Below are positions 9,046-19,693 of a DNA stretch of 64,000 nucleotides, piece by piece. The translations under genes and the position numbers were made by a program. Every line of letters begins with the position of its first letter. Within the stretch, counting starts at the first letter, position 1. The stretch is from Strigamia acuminata (lineage: Eukaryota > Arthropoda > Chilopoda > Geophilomorpha > Linotaeniidae). The stretch covers positions 7,537,601-7,601,600 of the forward strand of contig OX442324.1 in the NCBI GenBank assembly GCA_949358305.1. The letters are read 5' to 3'. The notes under the pieces were generated by a model. That model saw nothing but the letters and a program-made list of their open reading frames with translations, did not search any database and was not told where the DNA came from.

Positions 9046-12000
9046 TCAGTAGAAATGGCGATAGTTTTTTCGTTTCTGCGGTCTGAGTCTGCGCGACCAA
9101 ATATCGTCATTCTGTGTACCTACGCCATCTGGTGGCAGGTTTTTAAGTTGGTTTTCACTTGTTCCTATTAAAGGCTGTGGTTCAAATAGTGATTTCAATG
9201 AGATTTGTTCTGTGTCATCTATATAACGTTCTTTTGGTTTATTTTTCACTATTTTTACTGGTTTTTCAATGTTTTCAACTACAATTTCACCTTTTTTACT
9301 GATTTTCTTCACTTTATCAGCAAATTTCACTTTCTTTTCTGGCATATCTTTCAGAACTTTATCTATTTCTTCTTCAATTCGTTCCTTATATGGTTTTAAC
9401 CTTTCTACATTCACTATGTCACTTTTCTTTCTTGTTGAATTAATTATTTCATAGTCATTTGGTGCTGTTCTTCTCACAATTTCATAAGGGCCGGAAAATT
9501 GCGGTAAAAGCTTCTCTGACAAGCCAACTTTTCTGTTGATGGTTTTCAAATAAACCAATTCACCTGGTTCAAATTCTTTGTTGACTCTGTCTTCATCAAA
9601 CCTTTTCTTGCTTTTTGCAGATTGTTTTTCAAGTCGCTCATTTGCAATTTTCCTGGCTGCTCAAATGAATTTTGCTGTTCTTAATGTAAATTCTTTCTGA
9701 GGCAAATCCAAATTAACATCTACTGTCAAATCCACATCATATCCACGAAGTAAATAATGTGGTGTATATCCTGTTGTTTCATGAACGCCCGTGTTGTATG
9801 AAAACAGGAGAAATGGAAGAAATTCGTCCCAGTCAGTGTGTTCGTCGTTGACGTAACTTTGCAACATTTTTGCGAATGTCGCATTAAATCTCTCAGTCAA
9901 TCCGTTTGTTCTTGGATGGTATCCTGACGTAGTTTTATGCAAACTTTTAAACATATTTGAGACTTCTTCAACCATTTTGTTCTTGTATTCCGTTCCACGG
10001 TCGCTTAGGATTTCTCTTGGACTGCCTTCTTTCAGAATAACTTCATAAAGCAATGTTCTTGCTGCTTCTAATGCTGTAGCTACTGCTGCTGGTCTAGCTA
10101 TTGCATTCCTAGAAAGATAATCAGTTACAACAAAAACATGTTTATTTCCAAGACGTGACAATGGAAAAGGTCCAAGTGTATCTATTCCAATTCGCTCAAA
10201 GGGTTTTGAGACTGTTGACCATGGCTGCATTAATCCTTTAGCTGGCGTTGTCATTGTTTTTGCTTTTGCGCAATGTTGGCAGGACAAGACGTAATTTCTA
10301 ACATCTTTATAAATTCTTGTCCAGAAAAATCGTGTTCTTATTCGTTTCCACGTTTTTGCCAATCCCAAATGAGCTCCTAGTAATCCATCGTGCATTTCAT
10401 ACAATACATCTTTTTGAAGTTGTTTTGGAACTACTAGTAATAAATCTTCCATGTTCAGGGAACTGTTAAGTTTTTTCTTCCTGAACAATGTTTTGTTTTG
10501 AAGAACGAACTGTTTTAGTGGTCGTCTTCTTTTTCTTGGAAGTTGCTCTTGGTCTTCTAGCGCTGTTATTAGGTCCAGTAGTTTGGGATCCTTCCTCTGT
10601 TCAACAGGGAGGTCCAAGTTTTCTAAGAAAAGCGAAGGTAATTTTTCTATTTCTTCTTCACTCAATTCTTCCTGGATCCTACTTAAAGCATCGGCATCTG
10701 TGTGTTTCTTGCCGCTTTTATGAAATATTTCAAAATCATACTCAGCTAGTTGCAGCGCCCACCTGGCTAGACGTCCATTTGGATTTCGGACTCCTCTCAG
10801 CCATTGGAGGGCAGAATGGTCGGTGATGATCTGGAATTTCTGTCCATACAAGTACGGTCTAAATTTCTCTATTGCAAAAATGATGGCTAACATTTCTCTA
10901 TCAGTTGCAGTGTAGTTCTGTTCAGCTGTGCTCATTAAACGACTTGCATAAGCGATAACACGCTCTTGGTTGTTGACTTTTTGTTTTAGAATTGCTCCTA
11001 AACCATATGCGCTTGCATCAGTTGAAACCATAAAGGGCTGAGCGAAGTTTGGATGCGCTAACACCGGCACTGTTATTAATGCTGTTCGGAGAGTGTGGAA
11101 TGCTTTCTCATGGGGCGGTCCCCAATCAAACTTTTCATCTTTTTTAGTTAAATTCACCAGAGGTTTGGAAATGTCCGCAAAACCTTTGATAAATTTCCGG
11201 TAATACGAGCATAATCCAAGAAAACCACGTAGTTGTTTAACGTTCACAGGAATTGGAAACTTGGCCACAGAATCCAGGTTCCTGGGATCCGGTGAAATAC
11301 CTTCTGCATCAACCACATGTCCGAGATATCGAATGGTGTGTGTCGCAAACGTACATTTGCTCAGCTTAACTTTGAGATTCGCTATTCTAAGCTTCTGGAA
11401 AACTGCCTCCAAATCGACGAGGTGCTGGTCGAAAGTCTTTGAAAACACTATCAAATCGTCAAGATATGCAATACATACTTTTCCCAAGAGGTTACCAAGC
11501 ACTTTGTTCATCAATTTTTGAAAAGCGGCTGGGCTGTTACATAATCCCATTCCGAGGACATTAAACTCATAATGTCCGCTAGACGTGGTAAACGCTGTCT
11601 TTTCACGATCTTGTTCATCTATTTCAACTTGGTGATATCCCTGAATAAGATCCATCATTGAAAAATACTTTGCACCCGATAATTGATCTAGGGTGTCGTT
11701 AATACGTGGTAAGGGATACACCATTTTCTTTGTTACTGCGTTTAACCGTCTCCAATCAACACAAAATCTCCATTTGCCGTCTCTTTTCTTGATGAGTAGT
11801 ACTGGTGCACTCCATGGACTCTCAGATTCTCTTATCACTCCCTGGTCGAGTAACTTCTTTGTTTCAGCATCCTCGATTTCTTTTTCCTTAATTGATCGTC
11901 TATAAGGTTGTAAATGGATTGGAGGAGAATCTCCAGTATCAATTCGATGCCTAATCGTGTGAGCTCTGCCTAAATCATTGTCAGTTTTTGCAAATCTATC

Positions 12001-12660
12001 AGAATTCTTCGCCAGCAACTGCACCATTAGCCCTCGTTGTGATGGCGTCATGTTGTCATTCGCCATGGCCGTGCTAAAGTCAAATTGATTATCTCTATTT
12101 TCATCAAGCACGCCAGACTCAATTACATAAAAAGCTTTTGCAATTGCTGAGTTTTTTCCTAAATAGATTGTCTTTTTTGTTGGATTCGCAACACGCAAAA
12201 CTCCTTCACCTTTTCTGAATTTAGTCAATGTTTTGCAACAAATTACTCCAAAACGATCAATTACTCCACTGAGTGGTTCTATAAAAAGTTCATCATCTAC
12301 TTTCTTTGCAATTTTTACTGGAACTACACATTCATGTAATGCTGGAATTGTTATTGGTTTTAAAACTCGGGCTATGTAATTTACATCAGTATGATTCTTT
12401 GACATTGGGAAAACTTCTTGTTGTTCATCTTTTGGGCCTACAAAGATCTTCTGTTGGTCATAGTCGAGTTTACACCTTGCAGATCTTAAGAAATTATCTC
12501 CCAGCAGTAAGTGACGTCCAAATCCATTAACGATCAATACGTCGATGGTGTGTTGTTGTTGTCCAACATCAATGGTAATCCTGGTTTTTCCTTCTGGGAC
12601 TATCAATGAGCCATCCACAACTCTCAATCGAACACTTGGACAGGGCTGATATTTGAGCTG
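9046..12660 (-). pseudogene. Gypsy-1 pol, main part (RT, RNase H, integrase)
   Basis: This is the 3' and larger part of a Ty3/gypsy Pol. From 12,627 (residue 1 here) it reads the end of protease (HLLLGDNFL near 39-47), RT with FCVDWRRLN near 288 and the catalytic YLDD at 388-391, RNase H (STDASAYGLG near 535; TDADALSR near 643), the integrase zinc finger (H746, H753, C783, C786), and integrase core D816, D876, E912. A GPY/F-type domain (LPQFSGPYEIV) follows in the 9046-9558 part. A TGA at 9661-9663 interrupts the frame between core and C-terminal domain, and the same frame resumes at once; it may be a CGA-to-TGA change. Upstream the frame runs into the copia-4 insertion and resumes at 19,498. 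All catalytic residues are present. Confidence 0.92.
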
Positions 12661-12665
12661 ATATT

Positions 12666-13136
12666 TATTGATATGTAAAGTTTAGGGACAAGTGTTGTCA
12701 CAGTCAGTTCCGATTTACGATGGAGAGATTACTTCGCGCGTTTCCGAATTAGCGCGATTGTTACGCGATTAGTTTTTCATTGTATTCTGCCCCAAAATTG
12801 TAAATCAGTTGTTATTGTTTTTATAAATTGCGTGTGTATGTACCACAACTGATTTATCTCTGTATAATGATTTCTCTAATTGTCGTCTGCATTTTTAGTT
12901 AAGAACTTGTTCTGTATTTTGAATTGTTTATGTTTTAGCACTGTACAGGACAAATCAACTACCTGTGACATTGATTTGTTCTCCCGATAGTTTTTGGGAA
13001 AAATAACCTCAAACCAGGCGTACGTTTTTTTGTTATGTTTTTCCACTGCAATAAAACATGGCGGCACAATTTGTGCTAGTAATGCAAAAGACTAAAATCA
13101 GGATTGGACTCACTTTATTCGATTTAATGGCCTACA
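12666..13136 (+). mobile_element. Copia-4 5' LTR
   Basis: A 471-bp LTR starting TATTGATATG and ending GGCCTACA. Compared with 19022-19492 I see one substitution (a G at about 12,869 against A). If the conventional TG start were used (12,669), the flanking duplication would no longer match, so the earlier start is preferred. Confidence 0.88.
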
Positions 13137-13138
13137 AG

Positions 13139-13150
13139 TGGTAGCAGAGG
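13139..13150 (+). other. Copia-4 primer-binding site (initiator tRNA-Met)
   Basis: TGGTAGCAGAGG complements the 3' end of initiator tRNA-Met over 12 bases and lies two bases after the LTR. Copia-1 uses the same primer with a longer match. Confidence 0.8.
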
Positions 13151-14281
13151 CTTGCGTGGGTGAGTTCCTGTCGAAATTCATACTTTCTCGGCGATTTTCC
13201 ACGTCTGGAGCGGCCACGACGCACGGAAAACGAGGGGCGGGCGATACGAAACGTTTCCCGCACGTCGCCGAGCAGTGAAGTCCGCGAATTGCGACCCGAA
13301 GCAGGATCGATCGTTTCGGACGAATTTCGACCACAAACGGTGTTGAATCACCGTAGAATCAGCTGTATAAACAGCAGGAACACAGTGAAGTACTTTTTGC
13401 ATTTATTTCGGCGTATAATAAGCCATTTTTCTTGTTTTCATCCGTACGATGACACGTCATTTCAAAATGGCAGCGCCCAGTGCGGCTTGTGTTTGAGGAC
13501 GGATTCGGGCTGTCATCGAGTCAACGTGTGGATCCCGACGCTGGAATTAACGACGAGGAACCATAAGAGGACCCAAGGAATCGATTGGGACTGGTTTCGG
13601 GACGATTTAAAGAAGTTTTCGGCGAAAACGAAGCATTTTTCGTCAGCGGCGACCGGAATTAATTTCCACAACGTTTTCAAGACGTCGCTCGCCTACAACG
13701 AGTTGGATACGAACGTACAACGTTTGTATAACGAAGGAAGAATCGATACGGATCGACTAGCGTCGATATTTTCGATTTTTGGACGCGTTTCGTGCGACGA
13801 GCACGAACGCATCGCGGATTGGCACGTGAAGTGTATCTGCGCAACGCAGGGACAGGATAAGCCTTGTGCCAGGTGCACAAGTGAAAGTCAACAGATTTCA
13901 GCGTCGAAGACAACACTGAAGTCATCTTCACAGCGGTCTAGTGTTTATTTTTCAATTTATTTGGGTCGTGAAACTCTGTATAGTTATAAGTTTTTGTTTT
14001 GGGGTCCCTTTGTCTGTTTTCCGCCCTTTACGCATTCGCGTAGCGGAATCCTATTTCCATACAGGCTATTTCTGGCCACCAAGTGTCCCGCGGGCCCAGG
14101 TGCACCGGTCGGAACTTGGGAAATACTGTATTGGAGTTTTTCATCTCACTTAGTGAGATCAGTCCACGGGCAGATTGTGATTTTTCTCCTTCATTTTGGT
14201 TGGGGAAAAGTGCATTTTTGGTGTAATTTGCCAAGTGAAAGTGTTTATTTAGTGCTGTGTTTGTGCTACGAATTTTTCTAA
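13145..14281 (+). other. Copia-4 leader with a long stop-free frame and almost no ATG
   Basis: This 1.1-kb leader contains one frame open for about 379 codons, from just after the TAG inside the primer site to a TAA at 14279-14281. The TAA shares its last base with the gag-pol ATG (TAATG). The frame has no methionine codon at all, and the whole leader has only two ATGs (near 13,449 and 13,467). No known domain is visible in the translation. It may be a non-AUG-initiated leader peptide, a scanning-friendly leader that has lost ATGs, or chance. Function unknown. Confidence 0.45.
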
Positions 14282-17200
14282 TGGCTAGTGAAGTGATGGA
14301 GGATTTCTCCAAGCCATTTAATGCAAACATTCGCAAACTTGATGGCAGTAATTATGATTCATGGGCTGTTGACATGCAGCTTTACTTGGAGCATCAAGGC
14401 GTTTGGTCTCACGTGGTTGGAACCGAGCCACCATTGGCCGTAACGGCCTCCCCGAAAGAAAAGCGTGATTTTCAGGCACGTGAATCCCGTGCACGTTCCT
14501 CCATTTGTCTCGGCTGCACAGAAGCGCAGAAAGGAGTTGCTGTTGCACATAAAACAGCAAAGGCAGCGTGGGACGCGTTAAAAACGGCGTACCAGCCGAC
14601 CACGATGGCGCGACAAGCCAGGCTACGCCGGGAGTTTTTACAGCTCCAAATGCTTACAGGGGACGACATGGTCGTGTTCACCTCTAGGGTGGACAGGAAG
14701 GCGATAGAGTTAAAGGACGTGGATATTACTTTAACGGAAAAGGAAATCGCGTTCCAATATTTGGATTTCCTCGGGCCTGAATACGAGGCATTAAAATCCA
14801 TTGTGTACCACTGGGAGAAGGCCGACTTTACAGTGGCTAAAGTCAAAGAAAGGCTCCTTGCTGAGTACAACAGGACTCATGGTGGAACTGCGCCAGGAGA
14901 CGCATCTGCATCTGGTGCTTATGCGACGAATCCGCAAAAGCCGCAGCAAAAAGGAGTTGTTTGTTACAACTGCGGCGGAAAAGGACACTTTTCACGCGAT
15001 TGCCCTTCATCGAAACAGGGCTTTACGATTGTGCCGACCAAATCTGCATCGAATATTTCTCAGTCTCGTGGACGCGGCAAAGGCCGAGGACGTGCACGGG
15101 GAAGAAAAGCTAATCTGAGCTCTTCTGAGGAACTGGAAAGATTCTACACATCGCTTCAGCAGACTATTGGACAATCAACGACAACCGTGTCTTCATTTGT
15201 TACATCATCGGGGGTGCAAGACATGGCTTGGTATGTGGACACTGGCGCCACCGACCATTTTACCTTCACTAAACATGGTTTCGTGAATTACAAGCCCCTT
15301 TCTAATTATTCAGTGCGATTGGGTGAGGGTTCATCCAAAATTGACGGGGTGGGAGATATTAAACTAGAATCGAAAGATAAATCTCAAGGGCACCCATTCA
15401 TATTAAAGAATGTGTTTTACGCACCAAATTTTACTAAAAATTTGATTTCCCTCGGTCGCACTGATGAGGCTGGGTATATAACCCGAGTTGGTGAAGGGAA
15501 AATAGTCATTTTCAAACAACGGATTACGGAGCTAATACTGACAGCCATGCGTCAGTCGGACAGAATGTACAAGAGTTCTTGTCAGATTGCGGTTCCTTCT
15601 GTAAATGCAAGTGCAATTCTGACGCATGCGGATACACTTAGCATAAGTAATCCGATTACTAATACACTGAATGTTACTGAAAGTGTTAATGTTGTAAATA
15701 CTAGCGTATCTAATACTAATTCGAGTGAATGCGTAACGCATGCGAGCGATACTATAAAACCGTCTTATAGTGAGGTGTTAGAAACACCAAAAGGCATCAA
15801 GGGCAGTAAAACTCCAGGGAAAATAGTTTCCGGCGCGACAGACGCGAGTGCGCTTCCGGCCAGCGGAATTAATGGGGTTCAACCTAATGGGAAAGCGGAT
15901 AAAGCATTAGATATTAGTTATTGGCACGGCCGTATGGCACATTTACACACGAAGGGTATTGTTGACATGGAAAAGTCAACAGATATTTTTGGAGTGAAAT
16001 TGTCTAATAAAGACATGGACCAGTGTGACGCGTGCATGAAAGCCAAGAAAACACGCGCTGGATTTCCTCCAATAGGACAGATTTTGACCAAAGGCATATT
16101 AGACCTTGTCCATATGGACGTCTGGGGAGCGAGCCAAACTAAAACCCTTGGGGGTGGGAGTTATTTCCTACTTATAGTGGACGATTTTTCACGTTTTATG
16201 TGGATATACATCATGAAGAAGAAAAGTGATGTATTAGGGACTTTTAAGATTTGGCAAAGAGAAATTGAACGCTCCACATCTAAAAAGGTCAAAGCAATAC
16301 AAACTGATAAAGGGGGCGAATTTGTATCCAAGGAATGGGAAGATTATGCCCAACAAGAAGGAATTAAATGCGAGCGGACGAATGCCTATTCGCCCGAAAT
16401 GAATTCTGTCGCAGAGCGGGCCAACCGCTTAATCTTAGAGGGGGTGAGAGCGATGTTAATTGAGTCTGAACTTCCCAAGAGATTGTGGGGAGAGTTAGCG
16501 GTAACCCTCGTTTATGTTAAGAACTTATACCCACATCCGAAATTGAACAATCGTTCCCCCTATAATGTATTTTATAACAAAAGGGCTTCAGTTAGGCATT
16601 TAAGATGCATTGGATCAAAATGTTATACACATATCCCTGCCCAACAACGCCATAGCAAATTGGAGCCAAGAGCTTGGGTTGGAGCCCTTGTAGGTTATTG
16701 TACCGACACAAAGGGATATCGCATATGGGATCCAGCACGGAATAAGATATTTGGGTCAAAACACGTGACCGTTAATGAAAATGAATATTGGCACGAGAAG
16801 GGGAACCACATTCCTAAAAACGGAAAGGAACAGGCACAAAGTTTTGAATACTTTAATGTGAGTGACTTGGGACTTGAGTCAGATGACGAAGCACCAACAC
16901 CAGTGAGGTTAGCACCTGTTCCTATACCAGGTCAAATTTTGCCAGGTCAAGTTCCCCCAATTCAGGGTTTACCTGCTCAACAAGCCGTGCCACCTGTTTT
17001 AAAGCCGCTTCCACCAGCTGTGGATTTGACACTTGGTAAGCCCCCATTACCAACAACCCCTAAACCCCTGGTTTTTAAGAAACCAAAACTGATTGAATTT
17101 ACTGGAGAACCAACTGACGAAGTCAGTGATGATGAAGAGGTTTTCCAAGAAGCACTGTTAGCTTCTCCAAACGTAAGAGGGGGTCAAGAGGCTGTAGCAG

Positions 17201-19002
17201 TTGGGGGTGTTCCTTTGTTAAAATTGAACATAAGTGATTGGGATATTAAACCATATGTTAGACAAACAGGAAGGGATGCTGGGACAACCTATGCGCATTA
17301 TGTAGCGCCGAACAAGAAAAGGCTCCGCAGCAGAATTGAGGCATTGCATTGGTGCCAAGAGAACGGATACGAGTTTGAGGCAGATCTGTTTGATTTCTCA
17401 GGGAAAACTCAAAATGAAGAACTTCCGAACCCATTTGCCGGTTTTGCGGGTTGTTGTGCGCTTGAGCCCAACACCTATGAGGAGGCTATAAAAGGCGAGC
17501 GAAAGTCCGAATGGGTTGGCGCAATGCAAGAAGAAATTGACATATTTAATGAAAGAAAGGTATATGAAGAGGTTGATTGTGAGAAAGACCAACAATTGCT
17601 AGGCAGCAAATGGATCTATAAGATCAAGAGAGATAATACCGGGGAAATAAAACGTCATCGAGCGAGACTGGTCGCTCAAGGTTTCAAACAGCGACCGGGT
17701 ATAGATTTTACCGAGGTGTTCTCACCTGTGGTGAATTTTGTTGTTATCTTGGTGTTATTTTGCATGTTGGTTGTCCTCATGAACTGGAGAGACACACATG
17801 CGGATATAAAAGCCGCATATCTCTATGGAGACTTGGACGAAGTCCAATACATGGGAATTCCAAAAAGGTTTCAAACGCCACAGAATGTCGGCAAGTGCTG
17901 GAAGCTTTACAAAGCTTTATACGGCCTGCATCAATCGGGCCGTATGTGGTTCGAAAAGTTGCACGACAGACTGTTGCACATAGGATTTAAACCGGTCCCT
18001 GGTTTTAACTGCGTTTATTGTATGGACAGAGATGTAGTTTTAGTCGTGTATGTCGATGACTTAGTCATCTTTTCACGCAATGAGAAGATCGAAAAAGATG
18101 TCCTGTCCTGGATTGCAGACCATTTCCAAATGGTGAACCTTGGGCCAGTGACCCTTTTGCTAGGCATAGAATTTACGCGTGTGAATGGCAAGATTTTAGT
18201 ACATCAACGCAAATATATCGAGAGATTATGCAACCATTTTAAAATCGATGGGTCGCATAAAGTTCATTTACCTGGAGCTGTAGGTACAATGATAATGGGA
18301 GTGAAAAAGGATGAACAACTTGACACCGTGTTCCCCTACAGATCGCTGGTTGGTAGTCTTCTGTTCTTGGCGTCGCGAACCAGACCAGACATACTATTTT
18401 CCACCATTGTGCTCTCCCAATACAACGAGCGACATTCTCAGAGACATATTAATATGTTATTGCAGGTACTCAGGTACCTGAAAAGTACTGAGGATTATTG
18501 TATTGATCTCTCGAGATGCAAAAGCGCTTTGCTAACGGTATTTACCGATGCATCATACGCTACTGACGTAGACCAACGAAGGAGTTTCGGTGGTCATGTC
18601 GTTTTCCTGGGTGGTGTTCCGGTTTCGTGGTCGTGTAGAAAGCAGAAGATGACCACGTTATCCGTGATGGAGTCAGAGTTTGTGGCCATCGTTGATGGCG
18701 TCAGGGAACTGATATGGCTTAAGAGACTCTTCAACATGTCGGTTATGTTCGACTACTTTGGGAATTTACAACCTTGTGTCCTGGCCGATAGTACGGCAGC
18801 GATACAGTATAGTAAAAACCGCGTGGAAAACAAAGCGAACAAACATATTGAGGTTCGCTTCCATTATTTACGCGATTTGTATGAGAGCAAAGTCTTCGAC
18901 ATCCGGCACGTTCCTGGAAAACTGAACGTGGCCGATTTGTTAACCAAGTGGTTAGCCCGACCACGTTTAACCGAACTATGTGGTCATATCTTTAATCTGT
19001 GA
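14281..19002 (+). CDS. Copia-4 Gag-Pol polyprotein, intact
   Basis: A single 1,573-residue Ty1/copia polyprotein. In order: Gag; CCHC knuckle CYNCGGKGHFSRDC near residue 227; RG-rich segment; aspartic protease WYVDTGATDHF with Asp320; integrase zinc finger ending CDACMKAKKTR near 582; integrase core Asp613 (HMDVWG), Asp676 (TDKGGEF), Glu712 (NSVAERANR); a proline-rich linker near 890-950; RT with RARLVAQGF and YVDD at 1257-1260; RNase H with MESEFVAI near 1463 and HIEVRFHY. The ATG at 14281 is chosen because it follows an in-frame run without ATG and yields a typical Gag start (MASEVMEDF). No stop or frameshift was found. Proteolytic maturation is expected, as in other one-ORF Copia elements. 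Confidence 0.96.
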   Translation: MASEVMEDFSKPFNANIRKLDGSNYDSWAVDMQLYLEHQGVWSHVVGTEPPLAVTASPKEKRDFQARESRARSSICLGCTEAQKGVAVAHKTAKAAWDALKTAYQPTTMARQARLRREFLQLQMLTGDDMVVFTSRVDRKAIELKDVDITLTEKEIAFQYLDFLGPEYEALKSIVYHWEKADFTVAKVKERLLAEYNRTHGGTAPGDASASGAYATNPQKPQQKGVVCYNCGGKGHFSRDCPSSKQGFTIVPTKSASNISQSRGRGKGRGRARGRKANLSSSEELERFYTSLQQTIGQSTTTVSSFVTSSGVQDMAWYVDTGATDHFTFTKHGFVNYKPLSNYSVRLGEGSSKIDGVGDIKLESKDKSQGHPFILKNVFYAPNFTKNLISLGRTDEAGYITRVGEGKIVIFKQRITELILTAMRQSDRMYKSSCQIAVPSVNASAILTHADTLSISNPITNTLNVTESVNVVNTSVSNTNSSECVTHASDTIKPSYSEVLETPKGIKGSKTPGKIVSGATDASALPASGINGVQPNGKADKALDISYWHGRMAHLHTKGIVDMEKSTDIFGVKLSNKDMDQCDACMKAKKTRAGFPPIGQILTKGILDLVHMDVWGASQTKTLGGGSYFLLIVDDFSRFMWIYIMKKKSDVLGTFKIWQREIERSTSKKVKAIQTDKGGEFVSKEWEDYAQQEGIKCERTNAYSPEMNSVAERANRLILEGVRAMLIESELPKRLWGELAVTLVYVKNLYPHPKLNNRSPYNVFYNKRASVRHLRCIGSKCYTHIPAQQRHSKLEPRAWVGALVGYCTDTKGYRIWDPARNKIFGSKHVTVNENEYWHEKGNHIPKNGKEQAQSFEYFNVSDLGLESDDEAPTPVRLAPVPIPGQILPGQVPPIQGLPAQQAVPPVLKPLPPAVDLTLGKPPLPTTPKPLVFKKPKLIEFTGEPTDEVSDDEEVFQEALLASPNVRGGQEAVAVGGVPLLKLNISDWDIKPYVRQTGRDAGTTYAHYVAPNKKRLRSRIEALHWCQENGYEFEADLFDFSGKTQNEELPNPFAGFAGCCALEPNTYEEAIKGERKSEWVGAMQEEIDIFNERKVYEEVDCEKDQQLLGSKWIYKIKRDNTGEIKRHRARLVAQGFKQRPGIDFTEVFSPVVNFVVILVLFCMLVVLMNWRDTHADIKAAYLYGDLDEVQYMGIPKRFQTPQNVGKCWKLYKALYGLHQSGRMWFEKLHDRLLHIGFKPVPGFNCVYCMDRDVVLVVYVDDLVIFSRNEKIEKDVLSWIADHFQMVNLGPVTLLLGIEFTRVNGKILVHQRKYIERLCNHFKIDGSHKVHLPGAVGTMIMGVKKDEQLDTVFPYRSLVGSLLFLASRTRPDILFSTIVLSQYNERHSQRHINMLLQVLRYLKSTEDYCIDLSRCKSALLTVFTDASYATDVDQRRSFGGHVVFLGGVPVSWSCRKQKMTTLSVMESEFVAIVDGVRELIWLKRLFNMSVMFDYFGNLQPCVLADSTAAIQYSKNRVENKANKHIEVRFHYLRDLYESKVFDIRHVPGKLNVADLLTKWLARPRLTELCGHIFNL

Positions 19003-19013
19003 CAAAGTTGTCC

Positions 19014-19021
19014 AGAGGGGG
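19014..19021 (+). other. Copia-4 polypurine tract
   Basis: AGAGGGGG sits directly before the 3' LTR start and 12 bases after the Gag-Pol stop, as expected for plus-strand DNA priming. Confidence 0.8.
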
Positions 19022-19492
19022 TATTGATATGTAAAGTTTAGGGACAAGTGTTGTCACAGTCAGTTCCGATTTACGATGGAGAGATTACTTCGCGCGTTTC
19101 CGAATTAGCGCGATTGTTACGCGATTAGTTTTTCATTGTATTCTGCCCCAAAATTGTAAATCAGTTGTTATTGTTTTTATAAATTGCGTGTGTATGTACC
19201 ACAACTGATTTATCTCTGTATAATAATTTCTCTAATTGTCGTCTGCATTTTTAGTTAAGAACTTGTTCTGTATTTTGAATTGTTTATGTTTTAGCACTGT
19301 ACAGGACAAATCAACTACCTGTGACATTGATTTGTTCTCCCGATAGTTTTTGGGAAAAATAACCTCAAACCAGGCGTACGTTTTTTTGTTATGTTTTTCC
19401 ACTGCAATAAAACATGGCGGCACAATTTGTGCTAGTAATGCAAAAGACTAAAATCAGGATTGGACTCACTTTATTCGATTTAATGGCCTACA
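19022..19492 (+). mobile_element. Copia-4 3' LTR
   Basis: A 471-bp copy of 12666-13136 with one difference seen by eye, ending CCTACA at 19492 and followed by the ATATT target duplication. Confidence 0.93.
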
Positions 19493-19497
19493 ATATT

Positions 19498-19693
19498 TGA
19501 GCTGCAGAGTTCTCACTAAATCTTCACTAATGATGTTACGAAAACCTCCAGAATCCAAGACACCAGTGATTTCCATACCATTTAATACTACTGGAATCTG
19601 CAAAAGTTCATCCATAACGTGTAACTCGATGATTTCTAACTTTCTCTTTCTTCTTTTATTTTTGTTATTTCGTCTTTGTGGCCATTCTAGTTT
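19498..19693 (-). pseudogene. Gypsy-1 pol, first part (protease active site)
   Basis: The start of the Pol frame read on the minus strand from the frameshift site at the gag end. A basic stretch is followed by a protease segment with the active-site triplet in VLDSGGFRNII near 19,560. The frame stays open to the copia-4 insertion; the flank on the other side of copia-4 (12,660 downward) is in register with it. The insertion alone therefore separates the protease into two parts. Confidence 0.88.

Larger units (their letters stand above)
12666..19492 (+). mobile_element. Copia-4, complete and possibly active Ty1/copia element
   Basis: A 6.8-kb element with 471-bp LTRs differing at one position seen by eye, a primer site, a long leader, one intact Gag-Pol ORF and a polypurine tract. 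ATATT at 12661-12665 and 19493-19497 forms a 5-bp target duplication if the LTR starts TATTGATATG. It sits in the protease region of gypsy-1, antiparallel to that element. Intact coding and near-identical LTRs make it the youngest recognisable insertion in the window. Confidence 0.95.
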
